In this document: piece after piece, positions 1 to 7,352 of the stretch | Layout of the letters: each line of letters begins with the position of its first letter | How positions within the stretch are numbered: the first letter of the stretch is position 1 | DNA from: Planctomycetota bacterium | GTDB taxonomy: Bacteria; Planctomycetota; UBA11346 | Direction of reading: 5' to 3' | Length of the DNA stretch: 7,972 nt | Assembly (NCBI GenBank): GCA_007131555.1 | Contig: SLQH01000233.1 | Coordinates: forward strand, 1-7,972 | Notes under the pieces: generated by a model | Told to the model about the DNA's origin: nothing | Seen by the model: only the letters and a program-made list of their open reading frames with translations | Databases searched by the model: none | Translations under genes and position numbers: made by a program

Positions 1-602
1 GGCGCGTAGTCGAGACTGAGAAATGGCAGGGTCAGGGCGTTATCGATGGCCTGCAGGCCGCTGTAGCGCCAGGCCCAGACCCCCTCGCTGATCTCACGGG
101 CGTGGATCTGGCCAATGGTGAAGGCCCCGTTGCTGCCATCGTTCCACCAGAACCACAGGCCGCAGACCAGGCCCAGGCCAATCTGAAGGAGGATTTTGCT
201 GCGCTTGCCCAGACCCTGCGCCCCCTTGAATATCTTGACCCTGTCGTCCACAAAGCCAAGAGCGCCGAAGCCGATCATGGCGAACAGCAGCAAGGGCACC
301 TGCCACTCCCGTGGATCACACCACAGCAGGACGGTGATGACGATGCACAGGATCAATCCCAGACCGCCCATGGTCGGAGTGCCCGACTTGGCCTGACGCA
401 TGGTGTCGATCATCAGGGCCCCGTCGCCCTTGGCTCCCTGCTCGCCGAAGCGCTTGCGTCGTAGCCAGGCCACCAGGGGCGGCATGACGATCATCATCAG
501 TATGAAGGCGGTGGCGGCGGCGCCGGCGGCCCGAAACGAGTTGTAGCCGAACAGCCGCAAAGGGCCAAACCAGGCGCTCAGGGCCTCCAGGAGGACTAGC
601 AT
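1..602 (-). CDS. mraY: Phospho-N-acetylmuramoyl-pentapeptide-transferase MraY, N-terminal part (3' end outside window)
   Basis: MraY is the polytopic inner-membrane enzyme that transfers phospho-MurNAc-pentapeptide from UDP to undecaprenyl phosphate, making lipid I. The first 200 residues are present; family members are about 360 long, so roughly the last 160 lie beyond the left edge. Seen directly: a hydrophobic segment at about residues 26-46, the family motif KSGTPTMGG at 72-80, a hydrophobic stretch around 81-95, the catalytic aspartate pair FVDD at 117-120 followed by K123, and GLGKRSK at 130-136. The ATG overlaps the end of murF by 7 nt and is preceded, 6 nt upstream, by GAGGAGGA (609-616), which lies inside the last murF codons. 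This indicates translational coupling. The order murE-murF-mraY fits the dcw cluster, and no internal disruption is visible. Confidence 0.96.
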   Translation of the reverse strand, partial: MLVLLEALSAWFGPLRLFGYNSFRAAGAAATAFILMMIVMPPLVAWLRRKRFGEQGAKGDGALMIDTMRQAKSGTPTMGGLGLILCIVITVLLWCDPREWQVPLLLFAMIGFGALGFVDDRVKIFKGAQGLGKRSKILLQIGLGLVCGLWFWWNDGSNGAFTIGQIHAREISEGVWAWRYSGLQAIDNALTLPFLSLDYA

Positions 603-2035
603 CTGCTGTCCTCCTCATCGACCACCGTGGTATAGGCCAGAGACTGCTCAAGGGCCATGCCGATGCCCTCCAGGCCGGCGCTGCGACTGGCCTTGACCAA
701 GACCGTCGTCGGCCCCACGGCCAGTCGTTCGCGGATCGCCGCCACCGCCGCTGCACAATCAGCGACCTGCTGATGATCGCGACCCCCGGCAGCGACATAG
801 CCGACCCCGATGTCGCGGGCCAGACGACCAACGGTCATCAGGGGCAGACCCAGGCGGGCAGCACAGGCCCCGACTCCGCGATGCAGACGACGGCTCTCCG
901 AACCCAATTCCGCCATCCCCCCCAGGACCGCCAGACGAGCACCGGGATAACGAGCCAGCACTCCCAACCCAGCCTCCATGCTGCCGGGATTGGCGTTGTA
1001 GGAATCGTCGAGCAATAGATGTTCGCCCAGTTGGCGCTGTTGCAGACGCCCACGGATGGGACGCATTGCGGCCAGACCAGCCAAAGCCCGACGGGGATCT
1101 GCGCCAGCCGCACTGGCCAGATGCCAGGCTACGGCGGCATTGGCCAGGTTGTGGGCCCCAACCATGCGCAACGACACCTCGCCAACCACGGTGCGCAGAA
1201 CCACCCCATGGTCATCGACCTCACCATCCAGTGGGCAGCCGGGATCACCGATGATCCGCAGAGCCCGATCACCGGCAGCAGCCCGGATGATGTTGAGGAT
1301 GACTTCACTACGCTCATCATGCTGAGCGCAGACCTCACTGAGATGGTGACGACAGAAGATCGCCGTAGCCTTGGGACCGAGGGCCTGAAACAGTTCGCTC
1401 TTGGCCCGCGCCACCCCCTCCAGATTGCCGAAGCCATCAAGATGGGCCGGACCGATATTGACAATCCCGGCGATATCCGGCTGGACGATGGCCGCCAGGG
1501 CGGCGATCTCGCCCGGCCCCGAGGCCCCCATCTCAACCACCACGAAGCGACAATCAGGCGGAGTGCGCAAGACCGTCAGGGGCACTCCCAGATGATTGTT
1601 GTAGTTGCCCGGTGTCGACCAGGTCGGACCGCTGGCTGCACAGGCAGCGGCGGTCATCTCCTTGACCGTGGTCTTGCCGTTGGAACCGGTGATGGCGATC
1701 CAGCTCGCGCCCTGGTAACGACGCCGGAACTCACCGGCCAACGCCGCCAGGGCCAGGGTCACGTCATCAACCACCAGGACGGGAACCGGCACCTCGACCT
1801 GCTTGCTGGCCAGCACCAGGGCGGCACCATCACCCACCGCAGTAGCAGCGAAATCATGGCCATCGACCTGAGCCCCGACGAAACAGGCAAACAGACAGCC
1901 GGGCGTCACCTGACGATGGTCGATGGCCGCGCCGTGCAGATTGACCGTGCTGCCGGGCCCGACCCAGGTGCCTCCGGTCAGCTGTTCAGCCTGACCACGT
2001 TCCAAGGTCAACAGAGCGGCTTCCGGTTCAGACAT
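596..2035 (-). CDS. murF: UDP-N-acetylmuramoyl-tripeptide--D-alanyl-D-alanine ligase MurF
   Basis: MurF is the cytoplasmic ATP-dependent ligase that adds D-Ala-D-Ala to the UDP-MurNAc-tripeptide, the last soluble step before MraY. The protein is 479 residues, normal for the family. Visible motifs: N-terminal UDP-substrate domain with AIDHRQVTPGCLF at about 37-49; P-loop TGSNGKTT at 116-123; NYNNHLGVP at 144-152; EMG at 168-170; GPAHLD at 195-200 with the K of ARAKSE near 212, the position of the usual carbamylated lysine; AHNLANA at 294-300; MRPIRGR at 324-330; and DDSYNANP at 343-350, which is diagnostic of MurF. LGGMAELG at 371-378 replaces the more usual LGDMxELG. The frame stays open 51 codons further upstream, but that part lies inside murE. 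I chose the ATG at 2035 because GGGAGG sits 5-6 nt before it and homology starts there. It overlaps the murE stop by 8 nt (ATGTCTGA). Confidence 0.96.
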   Translation of the reverse strand: MSEPEAALLTLERGQAEQLTGGTWVGPGSTVNLHGAAIDHRQVTPGCLFACFVGAQVDGHDFAATAVGDGAALVLASKQVEVPVPVLVVDDVTLALAALAGEFRRRYQGASWIAITGSNGKTTVKEMTAAACAASGPTWSTPGNYNNHLGVPLTVLRTPPDCRFVVVEMGASGPGEIAALAAIVQPDIAGIVNIGPAHLDGFGNLEGVARAKSELFQALGPKATAIFCRHHLSEVCAQHDERSEVILNIIRAAAGDRALRIIGDPGCPLDGEVDDHGVVLRTVVGEVSLRMVGAHNLANAAVAWHLASAAGADPRRALAGLAAMRPIRGRLQQRQLGEHLLLDDSYNANPGSMEAGLGVLARYPGARLAVLGGMAELGSESRRLHRGVGACAARLGLPLMTVGRLARDIGVGYVAAGGRDHQQVADCAAAVAAIRERLAVGPTTVLVKASRSAGLEGIGMALEQSLAYTTVVDEEDSRC

Positions 2036-3509
2036 GGGAGACCTCCCGATCAAGGGCCGCCACGAAGCACCGATCGTCCCAGGGCTGGATGACCCCACCG
2101 GCCTCCTGGCCGGTCTCATGACCCTTGCCACACACCACCACCACACCGTCGTTACCGGCCATCTCGCGACCATAACGGATGGCCACACCCCGCTCCAGGA
2201 TCACTGCCATGCCGGCCCTCGGCCAAGGCTTTTGCCAGACGACAGAGGCGGTGGACGGCAGACCGGCGACGACCTCGGCGGCGATGGCTACCGGATCCTC
2301 GCTGCGACTGTTGTCGCTGGTCAATACCGCAGCATCGGCGGCCAGGGCGGCCCGACCCATCGGACCGCGCTTGGCCCGGTCGCGATCGCCGCCGCAGCCG
2401 AACACACAGACCAGGCGCCGTCCGGGATGGGCTTGACGCAGGGCCTCAATGACCCGTTCCAGGGCCTGCGGCGTATGGGCATAGTCAACATAGGTGATGG
2501 GCTGCGTGGCCAGGCGCTCCAGCCGCCCCGGCGGCGGCGGCACCTGGGCACAACGGGCGGCCAGATCGGCAATCTGGCGATCATCCTCGGCCAGGGCCAG
2601 GATCGCGGCAGCCATGTTCCAGGCGTTGAAGGCGCCCGGCAGGGCCAGAGGCAGGCGATGCCGCTGACGGCCATCGTCCAGCTGCCAGGCCCCATCACCG
2701 GACTGCAAGCGCCAGGTGCCGTGGCGGTGGCCCAGGGTCAGCAGACGCAGGCCGCGCTGCCGGGCCAACTCGATACAGGGCTCCAGGGCCGGATCATCGC
2801 CATTGAGCACCACCCGCGCACCGTCCTCGGCCAGCTCGAAGATGCGCTGCTTGGCGGCGATATAGGCGGTCATGCTGCCATGGTAATCAAGGTGATCATG
2901 GCCAATGCCGCTGTGGATAATGGCCCGCAGGCGCAGGCCGGCCAGGCGGTCCTGGTCGAGGCCGATACTGGAGGCCTCGATCGCCACCGCCGGACACGCC
3001 TGGTCCAGACCAGCCAGGAAGGGATGCAGCTGCGCCGGTCCGGGAGTGGTGTTGGCACCGGGATGCAGGCCATCACCAGCGTCCAGGCCCAAGGTCCCGA
3101 CCAGGGCCGCACCCGGTCCGGCGAGATGGCGCAGACACCAGGCGGTGGTGGTCTTGCCGTCGGTGCCGGTGACCGCCAGCAGCGGCGCACAGGCGCGGTC
3201 CAGGCCCCAGGTCCAGACGCTGATGCTGGCCACGGCAGCGCGTGGCCGGGGATGATGCAACACCGTGACCCCGGCAATCGGCTCTGACTCTGGGCGGATC
3301 ACAGCCCCGACTCCGGCCGCCACGGCGGCCTGGATGTGGGCCGCACGCTGAGCAGCATCGGGATGACAGGCGCAAAAGCAGTCGCCGACCTGTACCTGAC
3401 GGCTGTCAGCCTTGATCAGACAGGGCCGATCATCCGGCGGTGGACCGGACATCGGCACCGACAGACGGGCGGCGACCTCAACCAGACTGGGTGGACATGG
3501 CTCATTCAT
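2028..3509 (-). CDS. murE: UDP-N-acetylmuramoyl-L-alanyl-D-glutamate ligase MurE (probably meso-DAP-adding)
   Basis: MurE is the cytoplasmic ATP-dependent ligase that adds the third residue to UDP-MurNAc-L-Ala-D-Glu. The length of 493 aa is typical. Motifs seen: ADSRQVQVGD at 34-43 (UDP-substrate domain), P-loop TGTDGKTTT at 114-122, NTTPGP at 153-158, EASSIGL at 178-184, HDHLDYHG at 204-211, likely carbamylated lysine K220 in AAKQRIF, VLNGDDP, VDYAHTP, FGCGGDRDRAKRGPM, and C-terminal GKGHE at 461-465 with PWDDR. The third-residue pocket reads DNSRSEDP (starting at 399) instead of canonical DNPR. The arginine that contacts the meso-DAP carboxylate is kept, so meso-DAP is the likely substrate, by inference. 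EASSI and HDHLD also differ from the common EVSSH and RDHLD. The start at 3509 has GGAGG 5 nt upstream and overlaps ftsI by 8 nt (ATGAATGA); the frame is open for 37 more codons upstream, inside ftsI. Confidence 0.96.
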   Translation of the reverse strand: MNEPCPPSLVEVAARLSVPMSGPPPDDRPCLIKADSRQVQVGDCFCACHPDAAQRAAHIQAAVAAGVGAVIRPESEPIAGVTVLHHPRPRAAVASISVWTWGLDRACAPLLAVTGTDGKTTTAWCLRHLAGPGAALVGTLGLDAGDGLHPGANTTPGPAQLHPFLAGLDQACPAVAIEASSIGLDQDRLAGLRLRAIIHSGIGHDHLDYHGSMTAYIAAKQRIFELAEDGARVVLNGDDPALEPCIELARQRGLRLLTLGHRHGTWRLQSGDGAWQLDDGRQRHRLPLALPGAFNAWNMAAAILALAEDDRQIADLAARCAQVPPPPGRLERLATQPITYVDYAHTPQALERVIEALRQAHPGRRLVCVFGCGGDRDRAKRGPMGRAALAADAAVLTSDNSRSEDPVAIAAEVVAGLPSTASVVWQKPWPRAGMAVILERGVAIRYGREMAGNDGVVVVCGKGHETGQEAGGVIQPWDDRCFVAALDREVSHV

Positions 3510-5259
3510 CGCCGCCTCCACGACGGGGAATGCCGAGCATTTCCAGACCTTCCTGCAAGACCTGCTGCACCACCGGGGCGGCGGTCCGGCCACCGTAGAA
3601 GCCATTGGCGCGCGGTTCATCGATCACCACCAGACAGAGCAGTTCAGGATCGCGATCAGGGTCGGCCGGAGCCCAGGCCACAAAACTGCCGATATGATGA
3701 TTGCTGCTGTAGCGACCATCAACGAACTTGCGCGTGGTGCCGGTCTTGCCGGCCGAGGTGTAACCATCAAGCTGCGCCCGCCGACCGGTGCCCTCGGTCA
3801 TGGTCCGGGCCATCACCTCCTGCAACTGCAAGGCCTCCTCAGCCGAAAACAGGCGACGACGGCGGGAAGCCGGCGGCAGGGGCTGATCAATCTGGCGGCC
3901 GCTTTCCGGATCAATGGTGTAGATGCGTTTGATCAGGCGCGGCGGGGTCCAGACACCGTGATTGGCAATGGCTCCATGGGCCATCGCCATCTGCAAGGGA
4001 GTGACCAGGATCTCGTAGCCCATGGCCACCGACACGGCAGTATGCAGGCCGGTCCAGCGATTGCGCGGCGTCAATCGGCCTGACTCCTCGCCAGGAAGCT
4101 CAATACCGGTTGGCGCCCCGAACCCTGCATGCACGACCCAGTCGTAGAGACGTTCAGGAGGCATCCGCAAGACCATCTTGGCCATCAGGATGTTGTCTGA
4201 CTTCGCCACCCCCTCGGCCACGCTCAGGACACCGTACGGAGTACTGGAGGTGATCTGGCGACGACTGTTGCCGACCCGGGCCACCCAGCGGCCTCGCTCA
4301 CAGTCAACCCGGGTCGACCAGTTGAAGAGGCCATCGCTGACCACCGCTCCGGCAATCAGGGGCTTGATGGTGGAGCCGCTCTCATAGGCGAATTGCATGA
4401 CACCGTTGCGAAACAGCACAGGGTCACGAGCGAAGTCTTCAGCCGCCTGATGAGGATCAAAGCAGGGCACGCTGGCCATGGCCACGATCTCACCAGTGGT
4501 CGGACGGATCACCACGCCATAGGCACCGCGGGCCTGATGATGGTCAAGAGCGGTGGCAAGACGCTCATGCAGCAATGTCTGCAGACCGGACTCGATGGTG
4601 GTCTGCACATGCGCCCCTGGCCGGGCATCGACGCGCCGCCCGCTACGATCGATGACAATCCTGTTGCGGGCATCACGACGGATCGCCTTGTAGCCGGGCT
4701 GGCCACGCAGATGGGCGTCCAGCTGCAGCTCCAGTCCACCACCGCCATGCTCATCAGCGGTCAGAAAACCGGTCACGATGGCAGCGGTGGTGGCCAGCGG
4801 ATAGTGACGCTCATAGGCCCGGCGCAGATAGATATGGTCAATGCCCAAGGCATTGATCATGGCCGCCTGTTCATCGCTGATATGACGGGCGATGCGCAGG
4901 CCGTTGCGATTGCCATCAAGACGATCGCGCAGATCATCGCGGGGGATGTCGAGGATTGTCGACAGATGCAAGGTGGCGCCAAGCTTGTCGTCCATATAGC
5001 CGGCATCGGCGAACAGATGCCAACTGGGCACGACCCTGGCCAATGGTTCACCATGGGCATCAATGATGCTGCCACGCGCTGCCGGTATCTCCAGACGTGA
5101 GCGACCGATGGCCTGAGCCCGCGCCGTCAGACTTGCTGATTCTTCGACCTGGAGATGATGCAGACGATGGACCAGGACCCCAAACAACAGCACGAAGGTC
5201 AACAGCATGATGACCATACGTCCGAATTGACGGGGAGCCGGGACCAGCACCTCGGTCAT
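3502..5259 (-). CDS. ftsI: Septal peptidoglycan transpeptidase FtsI (class B penicillin-binding protein)
   Basis: FtsI is a D,D-transpeptidase that crosslinks septal peptidoglycan. It is anchored in the inner membrane, with its catalytic domain in the periplasm or outside. The protein has 585 residues, the family's usual size. Seen: a short cytoplasmic tail, one membrane segment at about 13-31, and the class B N-terminal motif RGSIIDAHGEPLA at 62-74. The penicillin-binding domain has all three catalytic motifs: SxxK as STIK (S296, K299), SxN as SDN (354-356) and KTG (505-507). GFYGGRTAAPV near the C-terminus is also typical. No PASTA domain follows, so it is not the Gram-positive PBP2x type. 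The ATG at 5259 overlaps the ftsL stop (ATGA) and has a strong AGGAGGTC (5268-5275) 8 nt upstream. Its place directly after ftsL and before murE supports FtsI over an elongasome PBP2, which normally pairs with rodA. Confidence 0.96.
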   Translation of the reverse strand: MTEVLVPAPRQFGRMVIMLLTFVLLFGVLVHRLHHLQVEESASLTARAQAIGRSRLEIPAARGSIIDAHGEPLARVVPSWHLFADAGYMDDKLGATLHLSTILDIPRDDLRDRLDGNRNGLRIARHISDEQAAMINALGIDHIYLRRAYERHYPLATTAAIVTGFLTADEHGGGGLELQLDAHLRGQPGYKAIRRDARNRIVIDRSGRRVDARPGAHVQTTIESGLQTLLHERLATALDHHQARGAYGVVIRPTTGEIVAMASVPCFDPHQAAEDFARDPVLFRNGVMQFAYESGSTIKPLIAGAVVSDGLFNWSTRVDCERGRWVARVGNSRRQITSSTPYGVLSVAEGVAKSDNILMAKMVLRMPPERLYDWVVHAGFGAPTGIELPGEESGRLTPRNRWTGLHTAVSVAMGYEILVTPLQMAMAHGAIANHGVWTPPRLIKRIYTIDPESGRQIDQPLPPASRRRRLFSAEEALQLQEVMARTMTEGTGRRAQLDGYTSAGKTGTTRKFVDGRYSSNHHIGSFVAWAPADPDRDPELLCLVVIDEPRANGFYGGRTAAPVVQQVLQEGLEMLGIPRRGGGDE

Positions 5260-5567
5260 CGCGCAAAGACCTCCTGGTTTCGGACATCATCATGACGGGC
5301 GAACACCGAGGGACGCTGCAAGACCTGGTCCAGCCGTACCCGAGCCAGGGCCCGGGCGATACGCGGGCCATGGGCCAAGCCATCCACCTCGCGGCGCAGA
5401 TACAGCTGACGCCCCTCCATCTCATGGCGTTGATCCAGATAATGCCCCCGTTCGGCAGCCATGGCTGAACGCTCGGCCCCAGCCATGGCGATGGCTACGC
5501 CAAAACCGGCAACAACGCTGAACCATACCACGAAGATGACCAGATGGATGCGACCCAAGGTAATCAT
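5256..5567 (-). CDS. ftsL: Cell division protein FtsL
   Basis: This is a small bitopic membrane protein of 103 aa. I call it FtsL from position (between rsmH and ftsI) and architecture, because the family diverges too much for reliable motif recognition. Seen: a very short N-terminus, one hydrophobic membrane segment at about residues 8-29, then a charged helical stretch (about 30-65, rich in E, R and Q) that could form the coiled coil by which FtsL pairs with FtsB/DivIC. A basic C-terminal tail follows. FtsL bridges FtsQ/FtsB to FtsW-FtsI and triggers septal synthesis. The frame is open 44 codons further upstream, into rsmH, but the ATG at 5567 is preferred: AGGAG (5576-5580) lies 8 nt before it and the membrane segment starts just after it. 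The 3' end overlaps ftsI by 4 nt, so the two partners are probably made in step. A 37-nt gap separates it from rsmH. Confidence 0.85.
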   Translation of the reverse strand: MITLGRIHLVIFVVWFSVVAGFGVAIAMAGAERSAMAAERGHYLDQRHEMEGRQLYLRREVDGLAHGPRIARALARVRLDQVLQRPSVFARHDDVRNQEVFAR

Positions 5568-5604
5568 GAGCAGTACTCCTGTGCAGAGATGAGGACGGCA
5601 GACA

Positions 5605-6519
5605 TCAGGCTCGCACTCCCCAGCGCAACTTGGCTGATGCAGAGCGACGATTGGTGGCAATCTCGGTCGCCGTGGCCACGACCACCGAACGGCTGACAAG
5701 ACGCATCAAGCCAGCCTTGTGATAGGCTCTCAAGGCCCGCTTGACCAAGCGGTCCTCAAGACTGTGGAAGGCGATGATGACCGCCCGGCCGCCAGAATGC
5801 AGCAGGGCCGGCAGGCTCTTGAGCAGGCGGACCAGCTGACCCAGCTCATCGTTGATGGCCATGCGCAGGGCCTGGAAGGTGCGCTGGGCGGGATGACGGG
5901 GATGCCGCCCCGGCACCGCTCTGGCCACCACCGCGGCCAGCTCGGCAGCGCTGTCCACGCCCTGCTCACGAGCCCGCTTGAGGGCCCGCGCAACTCGGCG
6001 ACTGGCCCGCTCCTCCCCCAAGCGATGGATCAGATCGGCAAGCTGCTCTTCGTCACAGGCGTCAATGACCTCCAGGGCGGTCTGCTGGCAACCATCGCCC
6101 ATACGCATGTCGGCCAAGGCAGGACTGCGCAGCGAGAAACCCCGGCGAGGATTGTCGAGCTGCATGCTGGAAACCCCGAGATCGGCCAGGATCCCATCGA
6201 CCTGCTCACCCTGGGCCACCAGGTCCTCGGCGGCATCGGCATAGGTGACCGGATCACGCTCGTAGAGCCGGAAACGATCACCAAAGCAGGCCAGGCGCCG
6301 GGTGGCCAAAAGCCGGGCCACGGGATCCCGGTCAATGCCCAGGACCGTGGCCCCCCGCGCCATCAGGGCCGCGCTATGACCGCCCAGCCCCAGGGTGCAA
6401 TCCACACACTGCACCCCAGGGGCCGGACGTAAATACTCCATGACCTCATCCCGCAGCACCGGTACATGGCGGTGTCCAACATCGTGGGTGGCGGCGGACG
6501 AACAGTACATGGCACTCAA
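5605..6519 (-). CDS. rsmH: 16S rRNA (cytosine(1402)-N(4))-methyltransferase RsmH (MraW)
   Basis: RsmH is a SAM-dependent methyltransferase that makes the N4 methylation of C1402 in the 16S rRNA decoding centre. The 304 aa length is typical. Seen: HVPVLRDEVMEYL at 18-30, the SAM-binding segment DCTLGLGGHS at 40-49, GIDRDP at 61-66, LADLGVSSMQLD at 111-122 (catalytic-site DLGVSS), RRGFSLR at 125-131, ADMRMG at 136-141, RTFQALRMAIN at 213-223, AFHSLEDR at 250-257, and a basic SAKLRWG end. The usual LDMRMD reads ADMRMG and the preceding DGPL reads SPAL, modest departures at a conserved loop. The start is uncertain. The TTG at 6519 has AAGG 5 nt upstream (AAGGTATC then TTG), whereas the first ATG at 6510 (three codons later) has that purine run too far away. 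Both lie 6-15 nt after the stop of the small upstream gene. Confidence 0.95.
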   Translation of the reverse strand: MSAMYCSSAATHDVGHRHVPVLRDEVMEYLRPAPGVQCVDCTLGLGGHSAALMARGATVLGIDRDPVARLLATRRLACFGDRFRLYERDPVTYADAAEDLVAQGEQVDGILADLGVSSMQLDNPRRGFSLRSPALADMRMGDGCQQTALEVIDACDEEQLADLIHRLGEERASRRVARALKRAREQGVDSAAELAAVVARAVPGRHPRHPAQRTFQALRMAINDELGQLVRLLKSLPALLHSGGRAVIIAFHSLEDRLVKRALRAYHKAGLMRLVSRSVVVATATEIATNRRSASAKLRWGVRA

Positions 6520-6525
6520 GATACC

Positions 6526-6756
6526 TTAGGCTGAGGCCGCGAGAGCCGGCTCTGCGACCGACTCTACGCAACGGTTGAGAAAACGCAGATAGGGACTGAC
6601 CTCGACAGCCGAGCCAAGGCGGCGGCGCAGGCACTGCAAACGCATCTCGGCCAGGGCGATATCAGCCTGGGCCTGTTCCTCGGCCAGAGGCTCAGGATTC
6701 CAGCCGGCAATCGCATCAAGGGCGGTGAGCAGTCGTTCCAGATGGGCATCACGCAT
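6526..6756 (-). CDS. Small unrecognised protein encoded between mraZ and rsmH
   Basis: I do not recognise this 76-aa product. It starts MRDAHLERLLTALDAIAGW and looks mostly alpha-helical. It has an acidic, alanine-rich middle (EPLAEEQAQADIALAEMRL), then a basic cluster CLRRRLG, and ends in an alanine-rich tail. There is no signal peptide, membrane segment or known catalytic motif; it has two cysteines. Support for it being real: AAGGAG (6763-6768) exactly 6 nt before the ATG, the same strand and close packing as its neighbours (its stop is only 6 nt before the TTG of rsmH), and the GC-rich composition of the operon. A longer version starting at 6831 (101 aa) would overlap the mraZ stop as ATGA, but it has only a weak ribosome site, so I prefer the shorter one. 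Its position suggests a role linked to division, wall synthesis or cluster regulation; this is inference only. Confidence 0.72.
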   Translation of the reverse strand: MRDAHLERLLTALDAIAGWNPEPLAEEQAQADIALAEMRLQCLRRRLGSAVEVSPYLRFLNRCVESVAEPALAASA

Positions 6757-6762
6757 GATCGT

Positions 6763-6768
6763 CTCCTT
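6763..6768 (-). promoter_or_regulatory. Shine-Dalgarno site deciding the start of the small gene
   Basis: On the minus strand this reads AAGGAG, 6 nt before the ATG at 6756. It is a near-consensus site, whereas the alternative ATG at 6831 has only GAGGTG far upstream. It therefore favours a 76-aa product and leaves a gap of about 70 nt after mraZ. Confidence 0.6.
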
Positions 6769-6827
6769 GATCGGGTTCTCACCCTTGATTTGGTGCGCAT
6801 CCCCGCGCCCTTTCGCCATGACCGGCC

Positions 6828-7301
6828 TCATACCATCACACAGGGCACCTCGTCCTGAGAAACGTCAGCAGCGGCCTCATCGGCCTCCTGCCAGCGGCGC
6901 CAGTCATCGGGATTCCAGACCATCACCGAGGTGTTGGTCGAAAACATGTACACGTCCTGGGCCAAGCCCAGATACCGGACAAAATGGGCCGGCAACACGA
7001 TACGCCGCTGGGCATCAAGATTCATCCGCTGGACATTACCATTAAGACGCGCCACCTGGGCCTCAACGGCCATCGGCGAGAGGGTCTGATTGCTGCGGAT
7101 GGCTTCTTCACGCCGTTGCAGTTCCCGTTCCGAGAACAGCACCACCACCGGAAAGCGCTCCTGGCTATGCTGATGCATCATGCGATGCACGGTGCCGCAG
7201 ACGTAGCCATCGGCTTCAGCCTCAACCAGAGCCCGGGCACCCTTGAGCAGGGTCACCTGATGCTTGGGCGATACACGCTGAGTTGGATGGTCGACAGCCA
7301 C
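6828..7301 (-). CDS. mraZ: Divergent MraZ, transcriptional regulator of the dcw cluster
   Basis: MraZ is a DNA-binding protein of the SpoVT/AbrB-like fold with two tandem MraZ repeats. In other bacteria it forms rings and represses the dcw promoter. The product here is 157 aa. The C-terminal repeat is clear (about residues 90-140): RMNLDAQRRIVLPAHF corresponds to the family's LDxxGRxxIPxxLR, then YLGLAQDVYMFSTNTSVMVW and WNPDDW match the usual AGLxxDVxxxGxxxxxEIW end. The N-terminal repeat is degenerate: the normal FxGxYxHTLDxKGRLxIPxxFR is reduced to QRVSPKHQVTLLKGARALV. The acidic tail ends in VSQDEVPCVMV. The start is GTG at 7301, with GAGGTG (7307-7312) about 5-7 nt upstream; no better ATG exists between it and the first repeat. 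First gene of the cluster, as usual for mraZ. The family call rests on the C-terminal half plus position. Confidence 0.85.
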   Translation of the reverse strand: MAVDHPTQRVSPKHQVTLLKGARALVEAEADGYVCGTVHRMMHQHSQERFPVVVLFSERELQRREEAIRSNQTLSPMAVEAQVARLNGNVQRMNLDAQRRIVLPAHFVRYLGLAQDVYMFSTNTSVMVWNPDDWRRWQEADEAAADVSQDEVPCVMV

Positions 7302-7325
7302 AGTGGCACCTCACTGGCGCCCATA

Positions 7326-7352
7326 TTGCAACCCTGTGGAACTCTTTGCAAC
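7326..7352 (-). repeat. GTTGCAA direct repeat, 20-bp spacing, upstream of mraZ
   Basis: GTTGCAA occurs twice on the minus strand (7346-7352 and 7326-7332), offset by exactly 20 bp, about two helical turns, and 25-51 bp before the mraZ GTG. Its core TTGCAA is itself palindromic. MraZ is known in other bacteria to bind short spaced direct repeats upstream of its own gene (TGGG-type with about 10-bp periodicity). These repeats could serve a similar job, but the sequence differs from that consensus and two copies of 7 bp could be chance. Confidence 0.35.

Noticed and set aside
1019..2092. Long plus-strand open frame (357 codons) opposite murF
   Set aside because: It is antisense to a certain murF. 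The translation is low-complexity (rich in G, R, H, Q, T) with no domain, a normal by-product of GC-rich coding DNA.
2034..3287. Long plus-strand open frame (417 codons) opposite murE
   Set aside because: The same reasoning applies: antisense to an intact murE, with biased composition dominated by G, Q, A and R and no recognisable motif.
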